Assembly: GCF_004799445.1 (NCBI RefSeq)
Contig: NZ_SSNA01000208.1
Span: forward strand, 1 to 47,011
From: Bradyrhizobium sp.
GTDB taxonomy: Bacteria; Pseudomonadota; Alphaproteobacteria; Rhizobiales; Xanthobacteraceae
Reading direction: 5' to 3'
DNA length: 47,011 bases
Of this stretch, positions 7,982-16,619 are shown piece after piece; the first letter of the stretch is position 1; the number at the start of each line of letters is the position of its first letter. Below the pieces are notes generated by a model that had not been told where the DNA came from, did no database searches, and saw nothing but the letters and a program-made list of their open reading frames with translations. The translations under genes were made by a program, and so were the position numbers.

Positions 7982-9196
7982 CTATCCGACCAGTTGCGTA
8001 ACCGACAGCAGCGCAGTCATGACCGATACGATCAATCCCCCGACCACGGTGCTGATGGTGATGATGGCGAGCGGCCCGATGATGCCGACGATGCGGTCAA
8101 GGCTGCGCTGCAATTTCGCCTCATAGAACTCGGCGACCCGGCCCGCCAGCACCGGCAATTGCCCGGTTTCCTCGCCCAGCCGCAGCATCCGGATCGCCAT
8201 CGGCGGCATGTTGCTCGACGCGAGCAGAGCGTCCGAAAGCTTGCCGCCGTGACGGACGCGATCCGCCGCCGCCGTCCAGGTCGCGACGTTTCCGGTGACC
8301 GCCATGATGTCGACCAGGATGCGCAGGGTGGCCGTGAGATTGACGCCGCAGCCGAGCAGAACGCCGAGATTGCGGCAAAAAAGACTGGTGCGGTAAAACT
8401 GGAAGACGCTGGCTATGCCGGGCACGGCGGAGACCGCGGTCATGATCGCGGCACCCGCGCCCGGCCGGCGAAGCAGCCACCACAGGCTCGCCACGGCCAG
8501 AGCGGCGGCGAGCATCACGCCGGCGGCGTTGGCCCGAAGAAAATCCGACAGCCTGATGAAGACGCTGAGCGCGGAGTCCGATTTTGCGCCGAAGTCCTGC
8601 AGTACTGACGAAAACTGCGGCAGAACGAACAGAATGAAGAACAGCATGACACAGGCCGCGGCGATCAGAACGAAGGCCGGATACTGCATCGCATCCGTGA
8701 CTTTGCGGCGCATTTGCTCGGCCCGCGCCCGCTCCGTTCCCAGCATCTCAAGCACCTGATCGAGCGTGCCCGATACTTCGCCGACGCGAACCAGCGCGAC
8801 ATACATGGCGGGAAACAGCGCCGGGTGTCCCGCAACCGCGCCGGCGAAGCTTTCGCCGGTCAGAACCGCGGCCCGCAGCTTGCCGACCACCGGACGCAGC
8901 CGGCCGACATCCGCGTCGCACGCGAGCAATTCAAGTGCATCGTCCAGACGCGCCCCCGCCTTCAGCAGAAGCGCGAGGTCCCTGGTGAAGGTCGTCACTT
9001 CCGCCGGGCCCGGCCGACCGAAAAGACCGAAACCGCCGCCCGCTGCGGCCGCCGTCGCCTTGTCTTCGATGGTCTCGATTGGCAGCAGCCGGAGATACTC
9101 GATCCGGTGCGCAACTTCCCTTGCGGTCGGAGCCGAGAGCGTGCCATGCACGATCTCTCCGTTCTGCGTCAGCGCCCGGTAGCGGAAATTCGGCAC
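7982..9196 (-). CDS. gspF: T2SS inner-membrane platform protein GspF
   Basis: Polytopic platform protein, 404 aa, the family's usual length. It has two tandem T2SSF domains: a first cytoplasmic helical domain with FTRDLALLLKAGARLDDALE, a membrane segment (VLIAAACVMLFFILFVLPQF), a second, and a C-terminal domain with MLRLGEETGQLPVL followed by the last membrane helix. The start is GTG at 9196 with GAGGT a few bases upstream, 9 bases after gspE. It anchors the GspE ATPase to the membrane. Confidence 0.93.
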   Translation of the reverse strand: MPNFRYRALTQNGEIVHGTLSAPTAREVAHRIEYLRLLPIETIEDKATAAAAGGGFGLFGRPGPAEVTTFTRDLALLLKAGARLDDALELLACDADVGRLRPVVGKLRAAVLTGESFAGAVAGHPALFPAMYVALVRVGEVSGTLDQVLEMLGTERARAEQMRRKVTDAMQYPAFVLIAAACVMLFFILFVLPQFSSVLQDFGAKSDSALSVFIRLSDFLRANAAGVMLAAALAVASLWWLLRRPGAGAAIMTAVSAVPGIASVFQFYRTSLFCRNLGVLLGCGVNLTATLRILVDIMAVTGNVATWTAAADRVRHGGKLSDALLASSNMPPMAIRMLRLGEETGQLPVLAGRVAEFYEAKLQRSLDRIVGIIGPLAIITISTVVGGLIVSVMTALLSVTQLVG

Positions 9197-9205
9197 GATC
9201 TCACC

Positions 9206-10894
9206 TCACCGCACGGTCGTAACGCGGAGTATTTCCGCAGGCGAAGTCAGGCCGGCGCGACATTTCGCAACGCCGTCGTCGAGCATCGTCGTCATTCCGG
9301 CGCGGATCGCCGCCTGGTCGATTTTGAGTCCATCGGTCTTCTCCCCGACCAGTTCACGGATCTCGTTGCTAAGTTCGAGGATCTCGAACACGCCGAGCCG
9401 GCCGCGATAGCCGGTGCCGCCGCAGCGTTCGCACCCGAAAGGTGCCTGAAACGTCTCGCCGCATTGGAAGCCGAACGCGCCGAGTCGAGGATCTTCGGCG
9501 AAATCGGCCTCGCTCAGTATTTTTGGCGTTTTGCAGCGGTCGCACAGTTGCCGAACCAGCCGCTGCGCGACCACGGCTCTCAAGGTCGAGCGCAGCAGAT
9601 ACCCTTCGACGCCGAGGTCGAGAAGACGCGGCACCGCGGCGGCGGCCGACTCGGTGTGCAGGGTGGTCAGAACAAGGTGACCGGTAAGGGCCGCATGAAC
9701 CGCGACATGCGCGGTTTCGGAATCGCGCACCTCGCCAACCATGATGACATCAGGATCCTGGCGCACGAACGAGCGCAGCGCCGCCGCGAAGGTCAAGCCG
9801 ATCGCGGGCTTGACCTGGGCCTGATTGACCCCGGGCAGGTCGTACTCCACGGGGTCCTCGACCGTCAGGATCTTCCGGCCCGGCTCGTTCAGGATCGACA
9901 AAATTGTCGCCAACGTCGTGGTCTTGCCGCTTCCGGTCGGACCGGTGACGACGATCATGCCGTGGGGCAGCTTCAGCAATCGTCTGAGCGTGACATCATC
10001 GGCCGGCGAGAATCCCAGCTTCTCGACGACCAGCAGCCCGCGATCCTTGGGCAAGATGCGTATGACCGCGGATTCCCCATGCTGCATCGGCATGATCGCG
10101 ACACGAATGTCGATATCCGCGCGCCCGGCGCGCAGCCGCGCGGCGCCATCCTGCGGTAGCCGGCGCTCCGCGATATTGAGGTTCGCGACAATCTTGATGC
10201 GCGAAATGACGGCTTGCGGCAACACGCCGGCCGGCGCCGCGACCGGTCGCAGCAAGCCGTCGATGCGCATGCGGACCACCAGCCCGGCCTGAAACGGCTC
10301 AATGTGAATGTCGCTGGCGCGAAGCTCCACCGCCTTTTCCAGGAGATCGTTGACGGCGCGAACCACCGGCGCGCCGCTGGCGAGGTCCCGCAAGCTTTCG
10401 ATATCATCTTCGCGCGGCCGATGCGGCTCGCTGCCGCCGCCGAGCTCGATATCGTCGTCGCCGAGGCGGCGATCGAGCACCACCGTGAGATCCTCGACGG
10501 ACGCCACCTTGATCGTGACCTCGGTCCGGAGCACGATTTCCGCGGCACGCCGTGCCGCCGTATCGGTCGGATCCGCGACCGCCAACACGGCGCCTCCATC
10601 GGCGGATTGATAGGGGAAAACCATCATTTCCCGAAGAAAACGCTGGGAGAATGCCTCCCCCAGGGCCGGTGCAGACAGCATGTCCTGCAAGGAGACCCGA
10701 TCGAGATCGGCGAAACGAGCGGCTTCGTCCGCGAACTCGCTGGCCGAAAGGTCAGTAAGCTCCCAAAGCTTGCCTTGCTGACGCCCGGCACCGCCCTGCT
10801 CGGCCGGCTCGCCATTGGCGGCGGCCTTCGTCAGATGATTGTGACGACGAAGATATTCCGCGAACTGTAAGGATTCGTCGCTGATCATTGGCAT
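9206..10894 (-). CDS. gspE: T2SS ATPase GspE
   Basis: Cytoplasmic hexameric ATPase that powers pseudopilus assembly; 562 aa from the chosen start. With that numbering: N-terminal MshEN-like domain to about 150, Walker A GPTGSGKT at 318-325, Asp box VEDPVEY near 345-351, Walker B DVIMVGEVRD at 382-391, His box GHLVLTTLHT at 405-414, and a CxxC...CxxC zinc site at Cys451/454 and Cys488/491. The start is uncertain: the ATG at 10894 (or 10888) begins plausible GspE sequence, while the frame is open to an ATG at 11035 that would add 47 atypical residues and run through a repeated regulatory-looking motif. First gene of the minus-strand operon, divergent from gspD. Confidence 0.93.
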   Translation of the reverse strand: MPMISDESLQFAEYLRRHNHLTKAAANGEPAEQGGAGRQQGKLWELTDLSASEFADEAARFADLDRVSLQDMLSAPALGEAFSQRFLREMMVFPYQSADGGAVLAVADPTDTAARRAAEIVLRTEVTIKVASVEDLTVVLDRRLGDDDIELGGGSEPHRPREDDIESLRDLASGAPVVRAVNDLLEKAVELRASDIHIEPFQAGLVVRMRIDGLLRPVAAPAGVLPQAVISRIKIVANLNIAERRLPQDGAARLRAGRADIDIRVAIMPMQHGESAVIRILPKDRGLLVVEKLGFSPADDVTLRRLLKLPHGMIVVTGPTGSGKTTTLATILSILNEPGRKILTVEDPVEYDLPGVNQAQVKPAIGLTFAAALRSFVRQDPDVIMVGEVRDSETAHVAVHAALTGHLVLTTLHTESAAAAVPRLLDLGVEGYLLRSTLRAVVAQRLVRQLCDRCKTPKILSEADFAEDPRLGAFGFQCGETFQAPFGCERCGGTGYRGRLGVFEILELSNEIRELVGEKTDGLKIDQAAIRAGMTTMLDDGVAKCRAGLTSPAEILRVTTVR

Positions 10895-11263
10895 TCCAGT
10901 CGCGCCGCGTTTCCTGGGGCCGATCAGCGGACCACGGCGCACCGGGTCACCCGTCGGCCGCCAGTTGTCGGCCGCCGAGAGGTTATTGATCCGAAACATG
11001 ACAGCTGTACGAAGCGCGAGGACTATCGGCCTCATCAGAAAACCAGTCTTGAAAAACAGCCATTAAAATCAGGCATTAAGATCAGCCTTGGACCCCCTGT
11101 CCTGGATCAAGGATCGGCGCTGCCCGCGTTGGCCCTGATCCATCGGCCTCGGTCCGCAATTATTACTGTCATGTTCCGCCGCTAATAGTGCGGACCAGCT
11201 CGCGTCCCCCTCCCCCCTGAGGACCCTGAGCCCCGAAGTAAAAAGAGTTGGATCGGCTGAAAC
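10895..11263. promoter_or_regulatory. Divergent gspE/gspD control region with repeats
   Basis: About 370 bases between the chosen gspE start and gspD. Visible structure: (a) tandem 13-mers CATTAAAATCAGG (11061-11073) and CATTAAGATCAGC (11074-11086); (b) GAAACATGACAG followed by C or G then TGT at 10993-11008 and again at 11259-11274, the second copy containing the gspD start codon; (c) CTGTCAT, a perfect PhoB half-site, on the plus strand at 11166-11172 and on the minus strand within both copies of (b); (d) a loose inverted repeat GGATCA...TGATCC at about 11103-11142. No partner half-site in good 11-base register was found for the CTGTCAT copies, so direct PhoB control is only suggested. Confidence 0.45.
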
Positions 11264-13594
11264 ATGACAGGTGTCGGCAACCGGGGCCTTCCCCCGTCGG
11301 TCGGTCGCAGCGTTTATGCTGCCTTCATATTGTCGTCCGTCGTCGCGCTGGCGTCCTGCAACTCGGCCACCACGAGTTCCAACAGCGGCGATATCGACGT
11401 GCTCGACAAGGTGCGTTCGCTCGACACCTTGCCTCGTTATCCCCAGCAGGCGAACGCCCCGGCGACCAATACCGGCCAGCGAGCTCAGCCGGCCGTGTTC
11501 CAGGGCACTGAGGTCACCGACATCTCGGAGGCACGCCCGCAACCGGTCTCATCCGGCGGCGGCTTCGAGCTCAATTTCGAAAACACGCCGGTCGCCACCG
11601 TGGCCAAAGTGGTTCTGGGGGACATTCTGCAAACCGGCTACACGATCGATCCGCGGGTGCAAGGCACTGTCAGCCTGGTTTCAGTGCGGCCGGTGGCCAA
11701 GTCTGACATTATCTACGTGCTCGAAAATGCCCTTCGGATCAGCGGGATCGTGCTTGTTCGCGACACCGCCGGCTACCGTCTGACGCCGCTCGGCGACGCC
11801 ATCGGCACTGGCCGGGTCGATGCCGCGGCCTCCAGCCCTGAACCCGGCTACGGTGTCTCCGTGGTGCCCCTGCAATTTGTCTCCGCGCCGACGCTGCTCA
11901 AGCTGATGGACAGTTTCGCGACCAAGCCCGGAATGGTGCGCGCCGATGCGACGCGAAACCTGCTTCTGATCCAGGGTAGCGGCGCGGAGCGTCGGACGGC
12001 GGTGGATACCGCGTTGAGCTTCGACCTCGACTGGATGCGGGGGCAATCGGTCGGGATTTTCCCCGTCGTCAACAGCGGTCCGGAGCCGATTATCGCGGAA
12101 CTCGAAAAGATTGTGGATTCCGGCGAAAACGGCCTCAGCCAGAGCATGGTCAAGTTTCAGGCGGTCGGTCGGCTCAACGCGATCCTGGTGGTCAGCAAGA
12201 AGCCGGCACTGCTGCATACCGCCGCGACCTGGATCAAGCGGCTCGATCGTTCCGACAGCACCCGGACCAGCGTCCATGTGTACCGGGTGAAGTACGGCGA
12301 TGCCCGCCAGATCGCGCGCGTGCTCACCGACATGTTCGGCGGCGGCGCTTCCTCGGGAAGCCTGCTCGACAGCGCCGATAACCAGATCGCGCCCGGGTCG
12401 GGTTCATCGGCGAGCGCCGGCGACCGGCTTTCTCTGAACAGCGTCGCCAACAGTCCGGCTTCGTCATCCGGCGGCTTTGGCTCGCGCTCGGGGTCCGGAA
12501 CCAATTCCGGCTTTGGCGCGCCGACGGCTAGTGCGCCGGCAGGCGGAAATGCCGGATCACTCGATAAGGGCGGCTCCGGGTCCGGTAACGGTCAGCCACT
12601 GATGCAGGGCGTGCGGATCACCGCGGACAGCGTCAACAACACCCTGCTGATCTACGCCGATCAAGGCAATTACCGGATCATCGAATCGACGCTGCAGCAG
12701 GTCGATCAACCGCAGCTGCAGGTCTCGATCGACGCCACCATCGCCGAGGTCACCCTCAGCGACGAACTTTCCTACGGCGTTCAGTTCTACCTGACCAGCC
12801 ACAATCTGGGACTAAGACCCGACCAGGGCTCCCTCCTCAACACTCAATCGACGTCCGTTCCGACACCAGCCACCAGCGCCGCCGCCAGCACCGCGGCGGT
12901 CGCCGGAACCGCGGTCAACACGTTCATCAGTCGCGCGGTACCCGGGTTCAATTTCCTGCTCGGGTCGGAAGCACAGCCGGGCGCCATCCTGGACGCTCTG
13001 CATACCGTCACCGGCGTGAAAGTGTTGTCCAATCCGTCCCTCGTCGTGGTCAATAATCAGGCCGCAACCCTTCAGGTCGGCGACGTCGTACCGGTCTCCA
13101 CCGGCAGCGCCACCGTGCTGACGACGAGCAACACGGTCGTCAACACCATCGATTATCGCAACACCGGCATCATTCTGCGGGTTTCTCCACGCATCAACGT
13201 CAACGGAAACGTCAGACTCGATATCGAACAGGAGATCAGCAACGTCTCGCCGCAAACCGCCACAAGTTTGACCCCGACGGTTTCCGAACGAAAGGTCAAG
13301 AGCTCGATCTCCGTGGCCAACGGGCAGACGGTACTGCTGGCCGGCCTGATCAGCGAGCAGCAGAACCTCAATCGAAACGGGATTCCCCTGCTCGATCAAC
13401 TTCAGGGAATCGGCGACGCCTTCGCGCATCAGGACAAGACGGTCAACCGCACCGAATTGATCATCTTCATCCGTCCCCAGATTATCCGCGACAGCCTGGA
13501 CGCGCATTTCGTTGCCGAGGAACTTCGATCAAGGCTCCGCGGCACCATCAGCACGAGTGTTGCAAATGACAATCGCGTTCAAAGCGTTCACTGA
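11264..13594 (+). CDS. gspD: T2SS outer-membrane secretin GspD (lipoprotein)
   Basis: Secretin forming the outer-membrane channel, 776 aa. The N-terminus has a hydrophobic stretch ending in the lipobox LASC with Cys32, so the protein may be a self-piloting lipoprotein. Domains: an STN/N0-like region (FELNFENTPVATVAKVVLGD), N1-N2 repeats, N3 interrupted by a long Gly/Ser-rich linker at about residues 365-445, then the secretin core with VLSNPSLVVVNNQAATLQVG and GQTVLLAGLISEQQ...GIPLLDQL near the C-terminus, ending in TELIIFIRPQII. No S-domain/pilotin-binding extension is obvious, which fits the lipobox. The following Sel1 gene probably overlaps its 3' end by 29 bases. Confidence 0.94.
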   Translation: MTGVGNRGLPPSVGRSVYAAFILSSVVALASCNSATTSSNSGDIDVLDKVRSLDTLPRYPQQANAPATNTGQRAQPAVFQGTEVTDISEARPQPVSSGGGFELNFENTPVATVAKVVLGDILQTGYTIDPRVQGTVSLVSVRPVAKSDIIYVLENALRISGIVLVRDTAGYRLTPLGDAIGTGRVDAAASSPEPGYGVSVVPLQFVSAPTLLKLMDSFATKPGMVRADATRNLLLIQGSGAERRTAVDTALSFDLDWMRGQSVGIFPVVNSGPEPIIAELEKIVDSGENGLSQSMVKFQAVGRLNAILVVSKKPALLHTAATWIKRLDRSDSTRTSVHVYRVKYGDARQIARVLTDMFGGGASSGSLLDSADNQIAPGSGSSASAGDRLSLNSVANSPASSSGGFGSRSGSGTNSGFGAPTASAPAGGNAGSLDKGGSGSGNGQPLMQGVRITADSVNNTLLIYADQGNYRIIESTLQQVDQPQLQVSIDATIAEVTLSDELSYGVQFYLTSHNLGLRPDQGSLLNTQSTSVPTPATSAAASTAAVAGTAVNTFISRAVPGFNFLLGSEAQPGAILDALHTVTGVKVLSNPSLVVVNNQAATLQVGDVVPVSTGSATVLTTSNTVVNTIDYRNTGIILRVSPRINVNGNVRLDIEQEISNVSPQTATSLTPTVSERKVKSSISVANGQTVLLAGLISEQQNLNRNGIPLLDQLQGIGDAFAHQDKTVNRTELIIFIRPQIIRDSLDAHFVAEELRSRLRGTISTSVANDNRVQSVH

Positions 13595-14159
13595 TACGAG
13601 AACGCAACTGCCCAGCATCCCCTTCGAGAGGGCTTGCTCAGCAATCCTGAACTTGATCGCGGCGAGATCGACCCTGCTGGCGATCTTGTTTGCCGTCCTC
13701 GTGTTCGGCACCGGAACGATGCGGGCCGCCTTCGCGGGCGCATCGACGCGCGGGCCCGCGGCCTATTCCAGGGGTGACTACTCGCGCGCTGTCCGCGAAC
13801 TAGCTCCGGCGGCATCTCGTGGCAATCCCCGTGCGCAGGGTCAGCTCGGTTTCATGTACGAGAACGGCTTCGGTGTGCCGCAGAACTTCGCCGCCGCCGC
13901 CGACCTCTATCGGAGCGCGGCCGTTCAGGGTGATGTCTTCGCCCAGAGCAGGCTCGGCTTGAGCTACGACAAGGGTCACGGCGTGCCGAAGAACGTGATT
14001 CTTTCCTACAAATGGCTTGATCTGGCTGCGGCCAAGGCGTCCGAGCGCGAACGCGACTATTACCGGCGACTGCGCGATGCGGTGGCTTCGAAAATGACGT
14101 CCGATCAGATCGTTGAAGGCCAGCGGCTCGCCTTGATCTGGGCCACCGGAGGATGGTGA
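13566..14159 (+). CDS. Sel1-repeat (TPR-like) protein, probably exported or membrane-anchored
   Basis: A 197-aa protein of unknown exact role. The ATG at 13566 lies 29 bases inside the end of gspD; an in-frame ATG at 13512 is also possible. One hydrophobic segment (about residues 33-54) is followed by two Sel1 repeats: AAYSRGDYSRAVRELAPAA then AQGQLGFMYENGFGVPQNF and AQSRLGLSYDKGHGVPKNV, each with the G-x-G-V-P signature. Such repeats bind partner proteins. Overlap with gspD suggests co-expression with the T2SS; a chaperone or envelope-assembly role is possible but unproven. Confidence 0.75.
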   Translation: MTIAFKAFTDTRTQLPSIPFERACSAILNLIAARSTLLAILFAVLVFGTGTMRAAFAGASTRGPAAYSRGDYSRAVRELAPAASRGNPRAQGQLGFMYENGFGVPQNFAAAADLYRSAAVQGDVFAQSRLGLSYDKGHGVPKNVILSYKWLDLAAAKASERERDYYRRLRDAVASKMTSDQIVEGQRLALIWATGGW

Positions 14160-14166
14160 AAACCAA

Positions 14167-14186
14167 TCTGCGGCGCGCCGCGCAGA
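14167..14186 (+). terminator. GC-rich hairpin after the gspD-Sel1 pair
   Basis: TCTGC and GCAGA flank the GC-rich core GGCGCGCCGC, starting 8 bases after the Sel1 stop codon. The stem is strong but no U-run follows, so it is a weak candidate terminator or an mRNA-stabilising hairpin. Confidence 0.3.
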
Positions 14187-14327
14187 GGGCTATGAACGTT
14201 CCGCCGGTCGCGCAACAGCATCGGACCGACAAACAAGAACGCCCCGTGTTTTCCTGGCGTATTTTTTGAGACGCAAATTCCTTCCCTGAAAAGTACTTAG
14301 GGGGCCGGATCAACGCGCGCCTTGCAA

Positions 14328-14345
14328 GCGTCATGTGCGCGTCAA
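14328..14345 (+). promoter_or_regulatory. Pho-box-like direct repeat upstream of phosphatase gene
   Basis: GCGTCAT, spacer GTGC, GCGTCAA: two related 7-mers exactly 11 bases apart, matching the PhoB half-site CTGTCAT at 5 and 4 of 7 positions. It lies about 95 bases upstream of the phosphatase start codon. The shared register with the site upstream of the other phosphatase makes it more interesting than either alone. Confidence 0.35.
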
Positions 14346-14439
14346 TCGCCCGAAACATCCGGCAATGTAATCTCCCGACGTCGGCAGATATGCTGCGCTT
14401 TTTTCACTCAATCATCCTGGCCGACAGCAGGAGATGACG

Positions 14440-16560
14440 ATGAAACGATTGAAGGCTCTTCTTGGCGCGTCAATTCCATTGGCGCTTGGCGCTGTATTTC
14501 TGGGCGCCGCTTCGCAATCCGCCTCCGCGGCGTGTCAGTTGAACGCTCCGGGCGGTCAGGTCAAACACGTTATTTATATCACGTTCGACAACGTGCACCT
14601 GCGGCGCGACAACCCCAACGTTCCGTCCGACCTCGAACAGATGCCGAATCTGTTCAACTTCATCCAGAACAACGGCACGATCAGCGGCAATCATCACACC
14701 CCGCTGATTTCCCACACCGCGACCGACATTCTTACCGCGCTGACCGGCGTATATGGCGAGCGTATGGGAATTCCCGTCGCCAACAGCTACGGCTTTTTCA
14801 AGCCCGATGGCAACGTGAGCTTCAACAGTTCGTTCCTGTACTGGACGGCGCTGGCCGGTGACGGCAAGCCTGAAATGATCAATGAACTCGGCAAGACCTC
14901 GCCGGCACCCTGGGTGCCATTCACCCGGGCTGGTTGCGACGTCGGGGCATTCTCCGTCGCCAATATCGAGTTCGAGAGCGTGCCTGCTGACGTCAACACC
15001 GTATTTGGCGCCAGCTCGCCGGAAGGCATCGAGGCGAACAATTCGGCGCTGCGCGACAAGGCCAACGCCGATTTCCTCGGTATCGCCATTCACTGCGCGC
15101 AGAACAGCCCGCTCTGCAACAACAGCAATGGCAGGGATGATCTGCTCGCCGACGAGCCTGGCGGGTATGCCGGCTTCAAGGCGCTGTACGGCAATCTCCA
15201 CGTACAACCAGTGATCTCGCCGAGCGGCCCGGTGAAGGACCTTGACGGCAACGTCATTCAGACCGCCGCGGGCAATCCCGGATTCCCCAATACCTTCAAC
15301 CCGTCTGCCACCCAATCGCTGGGTTATGCGGCAACGATGCTCGAGGCCGGCGTGCCGGTGGTGTACCTCTACATCGCCGACGCGCACGACAACCATGCTG
15401 GGTCCGGCACCTTCGGCCCCGGCGAAGCTGGCTACGTCACGCAGCTCAAGTCATACGACACCGCGTTCGGCAAATTCTTTGCCCGGCTCGCGACAGACGG
15501 CATCACCAAGGACAACACGCTGTTTGTCGTCGTACCGGACGAGAACGACCACTTCGTCGGCGGCACTCCAAGCCCCGCGAATTGCGATGGCGTTACCGTC
15601 CCCTGCACCTACGCGACGGGTCAGAAGGGCGAGATCGACGCGCTGATCAATCGGCTGGTAATCACGCAGCGCGCCAACACCACCGCGTTCTCGGTGCACA
15701 GCGACGACGCGCCAACGGTCTATATTACCGGCAATCCCGCTCCGACCGATACCGTTACCCGCACCCTGGAGCATGACCTGAATGCGCTGGTCGCCACCAA
15801 TCCGATGACCGGCAACACCGACAAGCTATCCCGTCTGCTCGCCGATCAAGCGGAGATGAAACTGCTGCACATGGTGACCGCAAGCCCGGCGCGGACCCCG
15901 ACCTTTACCATGTTCGGCAACGACAACTACTTCTTCGAGACCGGAAACGGCGGCGCCTGCGTCAACCAGACCGACTGCATCTTCGTGGGTCCGGGCTTTG
16001 CCTGGAACCACGGCGATTTCCAAAAGGATATCACCCGTACCTGGGCTGCGATGGTCGGCCCAGGCGTGAAGCCACTCGGCCGCCACGACGCGGTGTTCTC
16101 GGATCACACCGACGTACGGCCCACGTTGCTGGCGCTGCTCGGCCTGAAAGACAGCTATGTGCATGACGGCCGGGTGCTGTCGGAATGGCTGGAACAACGG
16201 GCGCTGCCTTCAGGCATTCGTCAGCGTCAGGAAAACTTTGTTGAACTCGCGGAACTTTACAAGCAGCTCAATGCGCCTCTCGGTGCACTCGGCCGGGCGA
16301 GCCTGGTTTATGCCAATCGCTCTGTCACGGACACTGACAAGGTTTACGGCCGTTACCTCAACACAATCGCCGATATTACCGAAGATCGAAATGAGCTGGC
16401 CAATAAGATCAAGGCAGTGCTCGAAGCTGCGGCGTTCGGCAACCGTCCGGTTGACGAAGATTCGGAAGATGGCCTTGGCCGCCGCGCCAGGGCGTTGATC
16501 GATCGCGTCCAGGATTTGGCCGATCATGATCGTGATCACGAACGTCACGACGACCGCTAA
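14440..16560 (+). CDS. Secreted alkaline-phosphatase-superfamily protein with His/Asp-rich tail
   Basis: Predicted exported 706-aa protein of the alkaline phosphatase/sulfatase superfamily. The ATG at 14440 is preferred over 14434 because AGGAG then sits 6 bases upstream; it starts a clean signal peptide (KRLKALL, hydrophobic core, SQSASAA at about 24-31). The first strand VIYITFDNVHL and later HHTPLISHTATDILTALTGV fit the metal and nucleophile region; AHDNHAG, PDENDHFVGG and FSDHTDVRPTLLALLGL supply further Asp/His ligands typical of the fold. Several Cys pairs suggest disulfides in an exported protein. The last dozen residues are HDRDHERHDDR-like, echoing the tail of the phosphoesterase at the other edge of the locus. 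It lies directly downstream of gspD-Sel1 and ends in a strong terminator, so it is probably its own unit. Likely T2SS cargo (inference); substrate unknown. Confidence 0.82.
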   Translation: MKRLKALLGASIPLALGAVFLGAASQSASAACQLNAPGGQVKHVIYITFDNVHLRRDNPNVPSDLEQMPNLFNFIQNNGTISGNHHTPLISHTATDILTALTGVYGERMGIPVANSYGFFKPDGNVSFNSSFLYWTALAGDGKPEMINELGKTSPAPWVPFTRAGCDVGAFSVANIEFESVPADVNTVFGASSPEGIEANNSALRDKANADFLGIAIHCAQNSPLCNNSNGRDDLLADEPGGYAGFKALYGNLHVQPVISPSGPVKDLDGNVIQTAAGNPGFPNTFNPSATQSLGYAATMLEAGVPVVYLYIADAHDNHAGSGTFGPGEAGYVTQLKSYDTAFGKFFARLATDGITKDNTLFVVVPDENDHFVGGTPSPANCDGVTVPCTYATGQKGEIDALINRLVITQRANTTAFSVHSDDAPTVYITGNPAPTDTVTRTLEHDLNALVATNPMTGNTDKLSRLLADQAEMKLLHMVTASPARTPTFTMFGNDNYFFETGNGGACVNQTDCIFVGPGFAWNHGDFQKDITRTWAAMVGPGVKPLGRHDAVFSDHTDVRPTLLALLGLKDSYVHDGRVLSEWLEQRALPSGIRQRQENFVELAELYKQLNAPLGALGRASLVYANRSVTDTDKVYGRYLNTIADITEDRNELANKIKAVLEAAAFGNRPVDEDSEDGLGRRARALIDRVQDLADHDRDHERHDDR

Positions 16561-16584
16561 CTCCTGGGAAAGTGAAACAACAGG

Positions 16585-16612
16585 ACCCGCCGGTACACCC
16601 GGCGGGTTTTTT
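16585..16612 (+). terminator. Rho-independent terminator after the phosphatase gene
   Basis: A perfect 9-bp stem, ACCCGCCGG and CCGGCGGGT, with a 5-base loop, followed by a run of six T, begins 24 bases after the stop codon. It is the clearest terminator in the window. Confidence 0.93.
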
Positions 16613-16619
16613 CTGGCGC

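Noticed and set aside
8714..10159. Plus-strand open frame of about 480 codons across gspF/gspE
   Set aside because: Antisense to two well-recognised T2SS genes; composition is typical of a shadow frame.
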